A stretch of 22,846 bases of DNA from an uncultured Candidatus Saccharibacteria bacterium (GCA_937889535.1 CALBZW010000017.1:1-22846), one strand, 5' to 3'. Shown: positions 1-7,099, counted from the stretch's first letter. Notes: generated from the letters alone by a model not told the origin. Numbers and translations: made by a program.

Positions 1-42
1 AAAACCCGTATACGGGTTTTACTGTTGAAGAACAGTAAAACC
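1..42. repeat. Overlapping palindrome and hairpin at the left edge
   Basis: Bases 1-20 form a perfect 20-bp palindrome. Bases 15-26 pair perfectly with 31-42 around a GAAG loop. The segment GGTTTT (15-20) can pair with AAAACC at 1-6 or at 37-42, so the two folds exclude each other. It may be the end of an upstream terminator, an attenuator, or a contig-edge artefact. The right edge of the window has the same organisation. Confidence 0.6.
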
Positions 43-64
43 TTACGCTAGAAGCCTACGCCCT

Positions 65-93
65 TTGACATAATGACTTGCTAGACGTATTTT
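65..93 (+). promoter_or_regulatory. Promoter of the first hypothetical gene
   Basis: TTGACA (65-70) and TATTTT (88-93) are separated by 17 bases. Transcription would begin near base 100, giving a leader of about 86 bases before the ATG at 186. Confidence 0.55.
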
Positions 94-140
94 CGCCTTA
101 CTTGCCTATTTGCGCAGCGACACAGTAGGCAGCTAGGGCG
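94..140 (+). promoter_or_regulatory. Structured 5' leader
   Basis: CGCCTTA (94-100) pairs with TAGGGCG (134-140) with one G-U pair, and TGCCTA (103-108) pairs with TAGGCA (126-131), making a long hairpin at the start of the transcript. Bases 104-120 match 1605-1621, in the leader of the next gene, at 14 of 17 positions. The function is unknown. Confidence 0.45.
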
Positions 141-185
141 GAAATACCAGTTTCTCCCAAAAAACAAAATAGAGGAGGTAGCAAC

Positions 186-1163
186 ATGGAAGCTACATTA
201 TCATTTATTCAGGAATTGAGCGAGAAAGTTACAGAGTTAATCGGTTTTCATCTCGGTGCAGACCATATCCATTATATCGAGGAAGACGGTACGGGCTGGC
301 ATTATTATATCCAGGCTCTGCAGCCGGGTTACCCGGTACTCGCGATGCACTATCGTGGACCGCTGATGCTGGCGTTGCCTTTTGCAGATTATTGCAAACT
401 GGAATCTGGCGAAATTACGGCCGACGCATACATTGCGCAGTCGCACTGGAACTACGGCTACTACTGGGGTGGTGGCGGACTGCTAAGCGGTGCCTACTGG
501 CAACCATTGGAGGCAGAAACCGGCATTCATGATACCGAGCGTATTAGCCGCTATCTGCATATCCTGCATTGCCGTACGTTCCATCGTTCCAGTGGTTATA
601 TGCCGAGCGCCGAGAATTGCGCGGAGTGTCAGCTTGATGAGACAGGCTGCCCGTTTTCGCCGCAGAATCAGACTGGTTCATGGGACAACGAGGTCGCAGA
701 GCTGGACGGTCGGGTGGAATTATTCCAGGCAGTTTGTGAACGCGTGCAACAGGAGCTCGGGTTTGAGCACTACGACTTCATGACACATAATGAGTCCAAG
801 CATGAGCTTTTGCTCTTCCCGGGCATGAAGCCGAACACTGTACGGATTTTCCTTAGCCGGGATTTGCTTAACGATCTGCTTTATCATCCAGAGGTGAAAC
901 GCGACTGGAAAGAAATGGCGGCACGTCTCGACATTGCCTTGGCGATGCCATGGCGCCCGGAACAGCGCACGATGCTCGACCTGAACGCTCCTGACTTACA
1001 TGCGGCCTGTCTTGATTTTTGGGGCGATAAGATGTTGCAGGAGACGGACTATACCGAAGCTGCTGCTATGCAGACTGCACCGGTCGATCACGGATTTATT
1101 ACCTCGCGTGGCCTTAAAATCCTGGAGACTATCAATAAGGCTTTCAAAAAGGCGCGCGGCTAA
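186..1163 (+). CDS. Hypothetical protein with Cys cluster
   Basis: I do not recognise this 325-residue protein. It starts at an ATG preceded by a strong GAGGAGG ribosome site. No signal peptide or membrane segment is apparent. Visible features are an aromatic and glycine-rich stretch (NYGYYWGGGG, about residues 90-99) and a Cys cluster in the middle (HCRTFH, then CAECQLDETGCPF, about 130-160) that could bind metal. The N-terminal half (ELSEKVTELIGF...HIHYIEEDG) and the segment beginning RVELFQAVCERVQQELGFEHYDF look weakly alike, so an internal duplication is possible but unproven. It is a single-gene unit: its own promoter and structured leader lie upstream and two terminator hairpins follow. 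Confidence 0.8.
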   Translation: MEATLSFIQELSEKVTELIGFHLGADHIHYIEEDGTGWHYYIQALQPGYPVLAMHYRGPLMLALPFADYCKLESGEITADAYIAQSHWNYGYYWGGGGLLSGAYWQPLEAETGIHDTERISRYLHILHCRTFHRSSGYMPSAENCAECQLDETGCPFSPQNQTGSWDNEVAELDGRVELFQAVCERVQQELGFEHYDFMTHNESKHELLLFPGMKPNTVRIFLSRDLLNDLLYHPEVKRDWKEMAARLDIALAMPWRPEQRTMLDLNAPDLHAACLDFWGDKMLQETDYTEAAAMQTAPVDHGFITSRGLKILETINKAFKKARG

Positions 1164-1189
1164 TCGCAGGATTCGGCAAGTTATTATGG

Positions 1190-1220
1190 AAACCGCTGGT
1201 CGTTACGACTGGCGGTTTTT
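1190..1220 (+). terminator. Intrinsic terminator
   Basis: AAACCGC (1190-1196) pairs with GCGGTTT (1212-1218), with an inner GTCGT/ACGAC stem, followed by a T-run. It lies 27 bases after the preceding stop codon. Confidence 0.75.
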
Positions 1221-1228
1221 CTTCGTAT

Positions 1229-1258
1229 AAAAAGTAGCCACTCTCATGGCTACTTTTT
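1229..1258. terminator. Second, bidirectional terminator hairpin
   Basis: A perfect 12-bp stem (1229-1240 with 1247-1258) begins with AAAAA and ends with TTTTT, so it could stop transcription from either side. Confidence 0.7.
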
Positions 1259-1275
1259 CGCTGATGCGCGCCCAC
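1253..1275 (+). repeat. Direct repeat, copy 1 (23 bp)
   Basis: This block, containing CGCTGATGCGCGCCCAC, recurs exactly 100 bases later at 1353-1375. Each copy follows a hairpin ending in T-residues, and each is followed within about 15 bases by GCACATTGG. Together they look like a degenerate tandem duplication of about 100 bp. Confidence 0.75.
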
Positions 1276-1287
1276 ACATCTGAAGCA

Positions 1288-1310
1288 GCACATTGGCACT
1301 GCCAATGTGC
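1288..1310. repeat. Hairpin in the 1164-1648 gap
   Basis: A perfect 10-bp stem (GCACATTGGC with GCCAATGTGC) encloses the loop ACT. No T-run follows, so it is not a typical terminator. The left arm is partly repeated at 1381-1389. Confidence 0.6.
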
Positions 1311-1326
1311 GTAGCTTAAAATAGCA

Positions 1327-1359
1327 AGAGACGATAGCTTTCGCTACCGTCTCTTTTTC
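1327..1359 (+). terminator. Terminator-like hairpin
   Basis: A 12-bp stem with one mismatch (1327-1338 with 1343-1354) and a TTTC loop runs into a T-run. No gene lies directly upstream on this strand, so it may be a copied terminator or part of a minus-strand RNA. Confidence 0.5.
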
Positions 1360-1375
1360 GCTGATGCGCGCCCAC
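1353..1375 (+). repeat. Direct repeat, copy 2 (23 bp)
   Basis: Identical to 1253-1275, 100 bases downstream. It is followed by the palindrome CCCCGGGG. Confidence 0.75.
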
Positions 1376-1485
1376 CCCGGGGCACATTGGTTTGTTTTAA
1401 TCCGCTGTTTTTGTTTTTGTTAAAGTCTCCACACTCCACCAAACGTATTCAGTGGAACCCCTGTGAAGCGTACCAGCTTATACTT

Positions 1486-1514
1486 AGAATATAGCACAAA
1501 CAGTTTCGTGTCAA
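1486..1514 (-). promoter_or_regulatory. Possible minus-strand promoter
   Basis: On the minus strand, TTGACA (1514-1509) precedes an extended -10, TGCTATATT, with TATATT at 1493-1488. The spacer is only 15 bases; reading the -10 as TATTCT gives 17. Transcription would run left through the duplicated hairpin block and could stop at the 1229-1258 hairpin. No convincing ORF follows on that strand, so any product would be a non-coding RNA of roughly 250 bases. Confidence 0.3.
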
Positions 1515-1564
1515 GAGATTTTGTGCGAAAAGTCCAAAAATTATCAATCTCCGACCCTGCGGTA

Positions 1565-1593
1565 TTGACAAAAATGCAATTCTGTGCTACAAT
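1565..1593 (+). promoter_or_regulatory. Consensus promoter
   Basis: TTGACA (1565-1570), a 17-base spacer ending in TGC, and TACAAT (1588-1593) form one of the best promoters in the window. Transcription would start near 1600. Confidence 0.75.
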
Positions 1594-1604
1594 GAAGAGA
1601 CAAG

Positions 1605-1625
1605 GCCTATCTGCGTAGCGGATAG
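1605..1625 (+). promoter_or_regulatory. Leader hairpin shared with the first gene
   Basis: CTATCTGC and GCGGATAG pair (8 bp, one G-U) around GTA a few bases after the predicted start of transcription. Bases 1605-1621 match 104-120, the leader of the gene at 186, at 14 of 17 positions, and all three differences are transitions. Confidence 0.45.
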
Positions 1626-1648
1626 AGAACATTAAGGAGGGTGCAATT

Positions 1649-2326
1649 ATGCTAACCGATAGAGAAAAGTTGCGTGTCGGTAAACTCATCGCACGCATTC
1701 CGGCAACTCGAAAACCATTACGGATGGAAGAAGGAGGTCTTTGTCAGCTGCGCAGTAAAAACGCCACCGACCTAAGGGTAAATCGGCACTATGCGATTGG
1801 CGGGCCAAACTATAATGAGCTTGATCGCTCACTGCATAGCCGCAGGTCGGAAACGACCGTACCATATTATTGTCGTTTTGACATCTTTGAATATGGCCAA
1901 CCTGCGGACATTGAGGATTGTGCTCGTAGGTTGTCGCGGCTCAGTATTCAGCTTAAAGTTTCTGAACTACGGCATTGTCGCCGACAAGATCTTTCACCTG
2001 CTGAATCACGCTATCTCGGTCAATGTTTCATGGTTTGTGGCAAGGTTAACCAAGTCTTTGGCTATGACACCTATGAACCGTCTTGCTCCGAAGCGCAGTG
2101 TGCTATCGGTAAGGATGGAACAGGGATGTATCCCTGTAGAATGAAACCTGCGCCGGTCGTGATGGAAGAGGGGCAGACCATCGAGTTTGTGTATCACGTA
2201 GAGGAGCAAAGCGGACGCTTGATCAGTGTTTTTGATTATGGCAAACTTCGTACTTATAGCTTCACTCCTCAAGAGTTCATTGCGAAAGGCGGATTCGGTC
2301 CAACGCAGCTCAATGCTATCATATAG
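1649..2326 (+). CDS. Hypothetical protein
   Basis: This 225-residue protein is not recognised. The start is an ATG preceded by AAGGAGG at a good distance. It is basic in its N-terminal half, has no signal peptide or membrane segment, and carries several Cys residues in the central part (CFMVCGKV, then CSEAQCAIGKDGTGMYPC) that could form a metal site or disulfides. The C-terminal part (IEFVYHVEEQSGRLISVFDYGKLRTYSFTPQEF) has the alternating pattern of a small beta domain. It is monocistronic, between its own promoter and terminator. The leader resemblance suggests shared control with the gene at 186. Confidence 0.75.
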   Translation: MLTDREKLRVGKLIARIPATRKPLRMEEGGLCQLRSKNATDLRVNRHYAIGGPNYNELDRSLHSRRSETTVPYYCRFDIFEYGQPADIEDCARRLSRLSIQLKVSELRHCRRQDLSPAESRYLGQCFMVCGKVNQVFGYDTYEPSCSEAQCAIGKDGTGMYPCRMKPAPVVMEEGQTIEFVYHVEEQSGRLISVFDYGKLRTYSFTPQEFIAKGGFGPTQLNAII

Positions 2327-2357
2327 CTTAGTTTGACCGGTTTAGCCTCGGCTAAAG

Positions 2358-2390
2358 GGCAGTTACGTTTTTGTAACTGCCTGATTTTAT
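2358..2390 (+). terminator. Intrinsic terminator
   Basis: GGCAGTTAC (2358-2366) and GTAACTGCC (2373-2381) form a perfect 9-bp stem followed by TGATTTTAT. A smaller hairpin (TTTAGCC/GGCTAAA, 2341-2356) lies just before it. Confidence 0.75.
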
Positions 2391-2419
2391 TATACGTTTT
2401 TACTACGAGGTATTACAAT

Positions 2420-2448
2420 TTGACGAAAGTGTTTATCTGTGGCAAAAT
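2420..2448 (+). promoter_or_regulatory. trmD promoter, leaderless
   Basis: TTGACG (2420-2425), a 17-base spacer and CAAAAT (2443-2448). The start codon is only six bases after the -10, so the mRNA probably begins at or within a base of ATG. No ribosome site is present. Confidence 0.55.
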
Positions 2449-2454
2449 AGAAAG

Positions 2455-3195
2455 ATGAAACCGCTCAAATTCACATTGATTACGCTTTTCCCCGAGGCCT
2501 TGCAGCCTTATCTTAATAGCTCGATGCTTTATAAGGCGCAGGATCGCGGAATCATTGCGATCGATTATGTGAATTTGCGCGACTTTGGTCTCGGTCCGCA
2601 TAAATCGGTCGACGATACGCCGTACGGTGGTGGCGACGGTATGCTCTTGCGCTGCGAGCCGGTTTTCGCGGCGATTGAAAGTGTCAAAGCTGATGACTCG
2701 ACCGCCGAGGTAATCCTCCCGACACCCGTCGGCACGGTCTGGACACAGGATTTGGTAAGGCAGTTTGCTGGGGTCGACCCCACAACGGATGGGGCCGAGA
2801 ACGCGGTTCGAGAAAAGACGGCGCAACAGCCTCAACCAGGTTCTCAGCATTACATTATCCTTTGCCCCCACTACGAGGGTTACGACGAACGCATTATGAG
2901 TATTGTTGACTATCCGATTTCACTTGGGAACTATGTCTTGACTGGCGGGGAACTACCTGCGCTAATCATTATTGACTCGATTACGCGGCTATTGCCGGGC
3001 GTGCTCGGTGGCGAGAATTCCGCCGCGATTGAAAGTTTTTCCGATGGTGATAATCTCGAATACCCGCAATATACGAAGCCGGCCGAGTTTCGCGGGATGG
3101 CGGTGCCGGAAGTTTTGCTTTCTGGCCATCATGGTAAGATTGCTGAATGGCGCGCGGAGCAGAGCCGGTTGAGGACGGAGCGGAAACAGCCATAG
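2455..3195 (+). CDS. trmD: tRNA (guanine-37-N1)-methyltransferase TrmD
   Basis: TrmD uses S-adenosylmethionine to methylate G37 next to the anticodon of tRNAs with G36, preventing +1 frameshifting. The sequence carries the SPOUT knot signatures of the family: DDTPYGGGDGM, CPHYEGYDERI, the knot stretch containing SLGNYVLTGGELPAL, YPQYTKPAEFRG and PEVLLSGHHGKIAEWR. The length (246 residues) is normal for the family. The start was chosen because the protein lines up from FTLITLFPEAL and no ribosome site exists; the promoter geometry fits a leaderless message. It is followed 25 bases later by recG, which has its own -10. The tRNA-Leu(UAG) at 8407, with G36-G37, is a plausible substrate. Confidence 0.97.
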   Translation: MKPLKFTLITLFPEALQPYLNSSMLYKAQDRGIIAIDYVNLRDFGLGPHKSVDDTPYGGGDGMLLRCEPVFAAIESVKADDSTAEVILPTPVGTVWTQDLVRQFAGVDPTTDGAENAVREKTAQQPQPGSQHYIILCPHYEGYDERIMSIVDYPISLGNYVLTGGELPALIIIDSITRLLPGVLGGENSAAIESFSDGDNLEYPQYTKPAEFRGMAVPEVLLSGHHGKIAEWRAEQSRLRTERKQP

Positions 3196-3204
3196 TCGCG
3201 GCGG

Positions 3205-3213
3205 TGCTATAAT
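3205..3213 (+). promoter_or_regulatory. recG promoter, leaderless
   Basis: Extended -10 TGCTATAAT (3205-3213) ends seven bases before the recG ATG, with no ribosome site and no clear -35. Transcription would start at about the first base of the codon. It lies just after the trmD stop. Confidence 0.55.
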
Positions 3214-3220
3214 ATTAATT

Positions 3221-5299
3221 ATGGATTTATCCGCGCCGATTGAGTCAGTGAAAGGAGTTGGCCCGAAGACCGCCGAAGTTTTGCGGCGGGTGAACTTGCG
3301 CACTATCGGCGACCTCGTCTATTGTCTCCCGCGTGTTTATGAAAACTACCAGACAACGGTCAAGATCGCCGATTTGCGGCCCGGCAAAGTTGTCATTCGC
3401 GGTAAAATTAGCGACCTGCGCCTCGTCCGCACCAGCCGTAAGCGCTTGACAATTACTCAGGGTGTCATTCGCGATGATACTGGCGCAATTCGTACGCTCT
3501 GGTTCAATCAACCTTACCGCGCCAAACAATTTGACGAAAAGCGTGAGTATTATTTCACTGGCACTTATGAATTCAAGAGTGGGCGCTATCAGCTCACCTC
3601 GCCCAGCGCCGCTCTCGTCCAAGACGTCGAGCAAGATTCCGCGGCCGGCTTCCAGCCAATTTATTCAGCTAAGAGTGTCATTAAGCCCCAGACTTTTCAT
3701 AAGCTAATGGACGGCCTACGTCCTGACTTCGCCAAAATTCCAGATTTATTGCCTCTAACCGACGGTGCGCCAAAATTCATTACGAAAGGCGCGCGTGCCG
3801 AGGCGCTCTATAATTCACATTTTCCCGAAAGCCCCGAAGATGCCGAGAAAGGTCGCGAGTACCTTGCTTATGAAGAATTATTTGAACTAATTCTCGCCGC
3901 GAAACTTAACAAGCAGGAAAATCAACGTCTAAAATCCATCCCACTAAAATTTGAAGCTAAATTTATCCAGGCCATCGTCCAGCACCTGCCGTTTAAACTC
4001 ACTGGCGCTCAGCGCCGCGCGACTTGGGAAATTTTGCAAGACCTCGAGCGCGGCACACCGATGAACCGCTTACTCCAGGGCGATGTCGGCTCCGGCAAGA
4101 CTATCGTCGCTGCCCTTGCCGCCGCACAGACGACGCGCTATGGCTATCAGACCGCCCTGCTCGCTCCGACCGCAATTCTCGCCACCCAGCATTTCGAGAG
4201 CCTCGGAGAATTATTTAGCATGCTCGGCGGGGCACTGCAACGGCAGGGGGTCTCCTGGCGCATGCCGCGGATTGCGCTCTTGACCGGCTCAACTCGCGAC
4301 AAGCGCCAGCTGAAAAAACTCATCGAACAGGGCGAAATTGACTTCGTTGTCGGCACGCACGCGCTGCTTACGGACGATACGCATTTCCATGCGCTGGCGT
4401 TTTGCATCATCGACGAACAGCACCGCTTCGGCGTCGGTCAGCGCCAAAAACTCCTCCTTAAATCTCCCGAAAACACTGCTCCGCACCTCCTCTCGATGAC
4501 CGCCACTCCGATTCCGCGTTCACTCCAGCTCACTGTCTTCGGCGATCTCGACGTCTCGCTCCTGAACGAACTTCCACCCGGGCGTCAGCCGATCGTCACT
4601 AAAATTCTTCCCGAGGTCGAGCAGCGCGACGAGCTCTATCCCGCGATGCGCGAACTTTTAGCTAAGGGTCAGCAAATTTATTGGATTTGCCAGGTAATTG
4701 AAGAAAAAAATGCCAATACCGCTACTCCGGTCATCGAACAGGCCAAGAAACTCGCTAAACTTTTCCCGAAGATCAAAGTCGACATGCTCCACGGCAAGAT
4801 GAAACCCGACGAAAAGGATGCTATTATGACCTGCTTCGCTGCTGGTAAAATTCAAATCCTCGTCTCAACCACTGTCGTTGAAGTTGGCGTTAACGTACCG
4901 AATGCTAATATGATCGTCATTCAAGACGCCGAAGGTTATGGTCTCGCTCAGCTTCATCAGCTTCGTGGGCGTGTCGGTCGCGGCGATCAGCCAGCGAGTT
5001 GTTACCTTCTCACGACCGGTGATGGCAAACCCTCGCGTCGCTTGCGCGAAATGGAAAAGTCAACTGACGGCTTCCATCTCGCCGAAATCGACCTCAAGAT
5101 TCGCGGCCCGGGCGAAATTTACGGTTCGCAACAGCATGGTGAACTGAATCTCCAAGTCGCAAATTTGACAGATACGCAGCTTATTGCTCAGGCTAGCCAT
5201 CATGCCTCCGAGTTTGTCAAACATCCCGAAAATCTTCAAAACTACCCCGAACTCGCCACGCGCATCAAGAAATACCAGCAACTTACCACCCTAAACTAG
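3221..5299 (+). CDS. recG: ATP-dependent DNA helicase RecG
   Basis: RecG remodels stalled replication forks and branch-migrates Holliday junctions. The 692-residue protein has the family layout: an N-terminal wedge/OB domain (SAPIESVKGVGPKTAEVL to about residue 160) and two helicase lobes. Motifs seen are Walker A GDVGSGKT (Lys293), the Walker B variant DEQHRFGVGQR, SMTATPIPRSL, LPPGRQPI, STTVVEVGVNVPNA and QLRGRVGRG. The C-terminal section (LREMEKSTDGFHLAEIDLKIRGPGE) is also typical. Nothing is truncated. There is no Shine-Dalgarno sequence; the -10 abuts the ATG, so initiation is probably leaderless. It lies 25 bases after trmD. Confidence 0.97.
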   Translation: MDLSAPIESVKGVGPKTAEVLRRVNLRTIGDLVYCLPRVYENYQTTVKIADLRPGKVVIRGKISDLRLVRTSRKRLTITQGVIRDDTGAIRTLWFNQPYRAKQFDEKREYYFTGTYEFKSGRYQLTSPSAALVQDVEQDSAAGFQPIYSAKSVIKPQTFHKLMDGLRPDFAKIPDLLPLTDGAPKFITKGARAEALYNSHFPESPEDAEKGREYLAYEELFELILAAKLNKQENQRLKSIPLKFEAKFIQAIVQHLPFKLTGAQRRATWEILQDLERGTPMNRLLQGDVGSGKTIVAALAAAQTTRYGYQTALLAPTAILATQHFESLGELFSMLGGALQRQGVSWRMPRIALLTGSTRDKRQLKKLIEQGEIDFVVGTHALLTDDTHFHALAFCIIDEQHRFGVGQRQKLLLKSPENTAPHLLSMTATPIPRSLQLTVFGDLDVSLLNELPPGRQPIVTKILPEVEQRDELYPAMRELLAKGQQIYWICQVIEEKNANTATPVIEQAKKLAKLFPKIKVDMLHGKMKPDEKDAIMTCFAAGKIQILVSTTVVEVGVNVPNANMIVIQDAEGYGLAQLHQLRGRVGRGDQPASCYLLTTGDGKPSRRLREMEKSTDGFHLAEIDLKIRGPGEIYGSQQHGELNLQVANLTDTQLIAQASHHASEFVKHPENLQNYPELATRIKKYQQLTTLN

Positions 5300-5316
5300 A
5301 TAAAAATCAAAAAGTA

Positions 5317-5325
5317 TGCTATAAT
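5317..5325 (+). promoter_or_regulatory. Promoter of the JAMM-like gene
   Basis: Extended -10 TGCTATAAT lies 17 bases after the recG stop. Transcription would start near 5332, giving a leader of about 112 bases before the ATG at 5444. Confidence 0.65.
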
Positions 5326-5338
5326 GGAAGTATGGGGT

Positions 5339-5395
5339 AGTCATAATCTCTGACTGCACTGATTTCATTAGGGGACGTCAAGTCCCCGCATTTTT
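5339..5395 (+). terminator. Terminator in the leader, possible attenuator or short RNA
   Basis: The transcript from the 5325 promoter first forms AGTCA/TGACT (5339-5343 with 5351-5355), then GGGGAC/GTCCCC (5371-5376 with 5382-5387) followed by GCATTTTT. The second hairpin has the form of an intrinsic terminator, yet it stands between the promoter and the gene at 5444. It could be an attenuator, the end of a 60-base RNA, or simply the recG terminator. GGGG at 5334-5337 could compete for CCCC at 5384-5387. Confidence 0.5.
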
Positions 5396-5443
5396 AACAT
5401 ATTCTAAAAAGATAGAAGATTCATAGAAAGGAAGTGATTTTTC

Positions 5444-6163
5444 ATGCGGTTATCGACCGCAAACAAGACCAGTAAAGTAGCCTATTGTATAGCCGTTGTT
5501 TTGTTGATAGCACTCAGTTATGGCACCTTGCGCTCTGCTGGAGTTATCTGGTCAAAACTTAGAGCTGAGGCCGACGGTAATAAAGCCAATCTCGGCGAAG
5601 ATATTGAAGCCGAAGCCTCGCTTGATAGCCTGAGCAATATCGACCACGGCGACACATTGGCGGAAGTTATGGAGGGGATCCGGCGTGAAGACTTTGAGGT
5701 CACGGCAGTTTTTACCGCGGACGGAGAGAAGCTGTTCGAGTACACTAGCTATAGCGGGGATAATGTCCAATTAAGCGCCGAGCACGTCCAGCTTATGCGC
5801 AAGTATGATGGCATTATCAGGCTACATAATCACCCGCTAGAGTGCCATGCTTCGTTTTCTCGTTCTGACCTCGAATCTTTAGTTGGCTGTCATGCTGGCT
5901 ATGGCATTATTGTCAGTAGGAACGCCACGTATGTCGTCACTCCAAACCGTAAATGGCCGTCGGTTGATGAGATTGACGCTTTCATGCGCGGACATACCGA
6001 TATGATGGAGGTCGTTTGGCCGCCGGACTATGACGAAGAGATCCCAGTGACAACTCGTGAGCTCATGGAGCTTGTCGCTGAGGAGTATGACCTTAGATAT
6101 TACGAATGGAGTAAATCTAAGGTCTCTTCCGAAGAAGTTGCTCAGGCGATTCTCGGAGGGTAA
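5444..6163 (+). CDS. Membrane-anchored JAB/JAMM-like protein
   Basis: This 239-residue protein has one N-terminal membrane segment (about residues 12-33, VAYCIAVVLLIALSYG), an acidic linker, and a domain resembling the JAB/MPN fold of RadC-like proteins. FEVTAVFTADGEKLFEYTSY corresponds to the first strands, and LHNHPLECHASFSRSDLESL gives the metal motif H128-x-H130 ... S139-x2-D142. The usual spacing is seven residues between the second His and Ser; here it is eight. The fold assignment rests on this motif and the predicted strands around it. JAMM enzymes are zinc isopeptidases or peptidases, but RadC-like members have no settled activity, so the substrate is unknown. The start follows GAAAGGAAG. 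Because only one helix precedes the domain, the catalytic part could lie on either side of the membrane. Confidence 0.6.
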   Translation: MRLSTANKTSKVAYCIAVVLLIALSYGTLRSAGVIWSKLRAEADGNKANLGEDIEAEASLDSLSNIDHGDTLAEVMEGIRREDFEVTAVFTADGEKLFEYTSYSGDNVQLSAEHVQLMRKYDGIIRLHNHPLECHASFSRSDLESLVGCHAGYGIIVSRNATYVVTPNRKWPSVDEIDAFMRGHTDMMEVVWPPDYDEEIPVTTRELMELVAEEYDLRYYEWSKSKVSSEEVAQAILGG

Positions 6164-6170
6164 AATGAGC

Positions 6171-6227
6171 AGTCTTCTATCGATAGAAGACTGAGGCGCG
6201 TCGATTTTGGACGCGCCGTTCTCTTTT
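6171..6227 (+). terminator. Palindrome plus intrinsic terminator
   Basis: A perfect 22-bp palindrome centred on ATCGAT (6171-6192) is followed at once by GGCGCGTC/GACGCGCC (6195-6202 with 6210-6217) and a T-rich run. The second element is the likely terminator of the preceding gene. Confidence 0.7.
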
Positions 6228-6235
6228 ATGCAGTA

Positions 6236-6244
6236 TGTTATAAT
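6236..6244 (+). promoter_or_regulatory. Promoter of the PLC-like gene and rsmD
   Basis: Extended -10 TGTTATAAT. Transcription would start near 6251, leaving only about 12 leader bases, without a ribosome site, before the ATG at 6263. Confidence 0.55.
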
Positions 6245-6262
6245 GGTAGAGACAAATTAACT

Positions 6263-7099
6263 ATGTATTCCACTACGACTCTAGTCAAGAATTCAAAAAT
6301 GAGTGGTAAGCTGGTCGGTACACATCAGTTACTCGACAAGGCTGCCCGCAAAGTCCTAGCGAAACATCTCCCGCGTGGTCGATTTTTTCCAAGCAGCAAG
6401 GAAATTCTGCAATTCGAGGGCGCGCGCGGCCCAGATGGGCTGAAGCGCAAAAGTCCGGACGACGATGATCCGTCGCATATGTTCGGCGATGACAATGGCG
6501 CCGAACTGTGGCAGCAAATCGCAGATCACCGCCACAATCTCGTCCAAGCCCTCAAAAAACACGATGAGGTTCGCGCGGCGTTTGAGGCGGCCTGGATGGC
6601 GCACAAGATCACCGACAGTCTGACTCCGGCGCACCATTTTCCGCTTTCTGAGGCTAAGGAAGAGCTGATGTCGAACAAGGAATTCGTCAAAATCTTCGGC
6701 GAACCAATTAAAGGTATCATGCACGGCCGCAGTGCTCTCGAAACTGCGCGCAATAACTGGCTCTATTGGGGGGCTGGCGGCTACATGTCGAAGCATGTTG
6801 GTTACGAATACGGCGTCGCAGTGATTGCCGCCGCTTTGCCTGAGCGTACAATCATGCCGCATGTGAATTCCGAGGAATTTTGCCTCGTCGAACCGAAAAA
6901 AGTGCTTTATGAGGCGATTGACCGCTTGCAGGTCGCAGCAATGTATGACCAATTCCGCCGAGATGGCTGGACGGTTGACCTCGCTATGGTGACCAAGAAC
7001 CAGCTCTTGCCGGAAATTGTTCGCGTCATTGCTCTGCTCTGGTACTCGGCAGCCGAAGAGGCTTATGGCTTACATCGCGCTCGAAAGGCAAAAAAATGA
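6263..7099 (+). CDS. Putative zinc-dependent phospholipase C / P1-nuclease-like protein
   Basis: The 278-residue protein has the histidine layout of the zinc-dependent phospholipase C and S1/P1 nuclease fold: a His near the N-terminus (GTH, H21), then HMFGDD, then DHRHNL (about 88-93), then A-H114-KIT-D118-SLTPA-H124-H. The spacing H-x3-D-x5-H is that of the bacterial phospholipase C metal site (H118, D122, H128 in the Bacillus cereus enzyme). No signal peptide is visible, which is unlike the secreted members, so the enzyme activity is uncertain and an intracellular relative or a non-enzymatic scaffold is possible. The start has no Shine-Dalgarno; Met13 (MSGKLVGTHQ) is an alternative. It overlaps rsmD by four bases (ATGA), so the two are co-expressed. 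Confidence 0.55.
   Translation: MYSTTTLVKNSKMSGKLVGTHQLLDKAARKVLAKHLPRGRFFPSSKEILQFEGARGPDGLKRKSPDDDDPSHMFGDDNGAELWQQIADHRHNLVQALKKHDEVRAAFEAAWMAHKITDSLTPAHHFPLSEAKEELMSNKEFVKIFGEPIKGIMHGRSALETARNNWLYWGAGGYMSKHVGYEYGVAVIAAALPERTIMPHVNSEEFCLVEPKKVLYEAIDRLQVAAMYDQFRRDGWTVDLAMVTKNQLLPEIVRVIALLWYSAAEEAYGLHRARKAKK

Noticed and set aside
5339..5395. Known riboswitch
   Set aside because: Two simple hairpins are visible, but no conserved core of a riboswitch class I know could be recognised.
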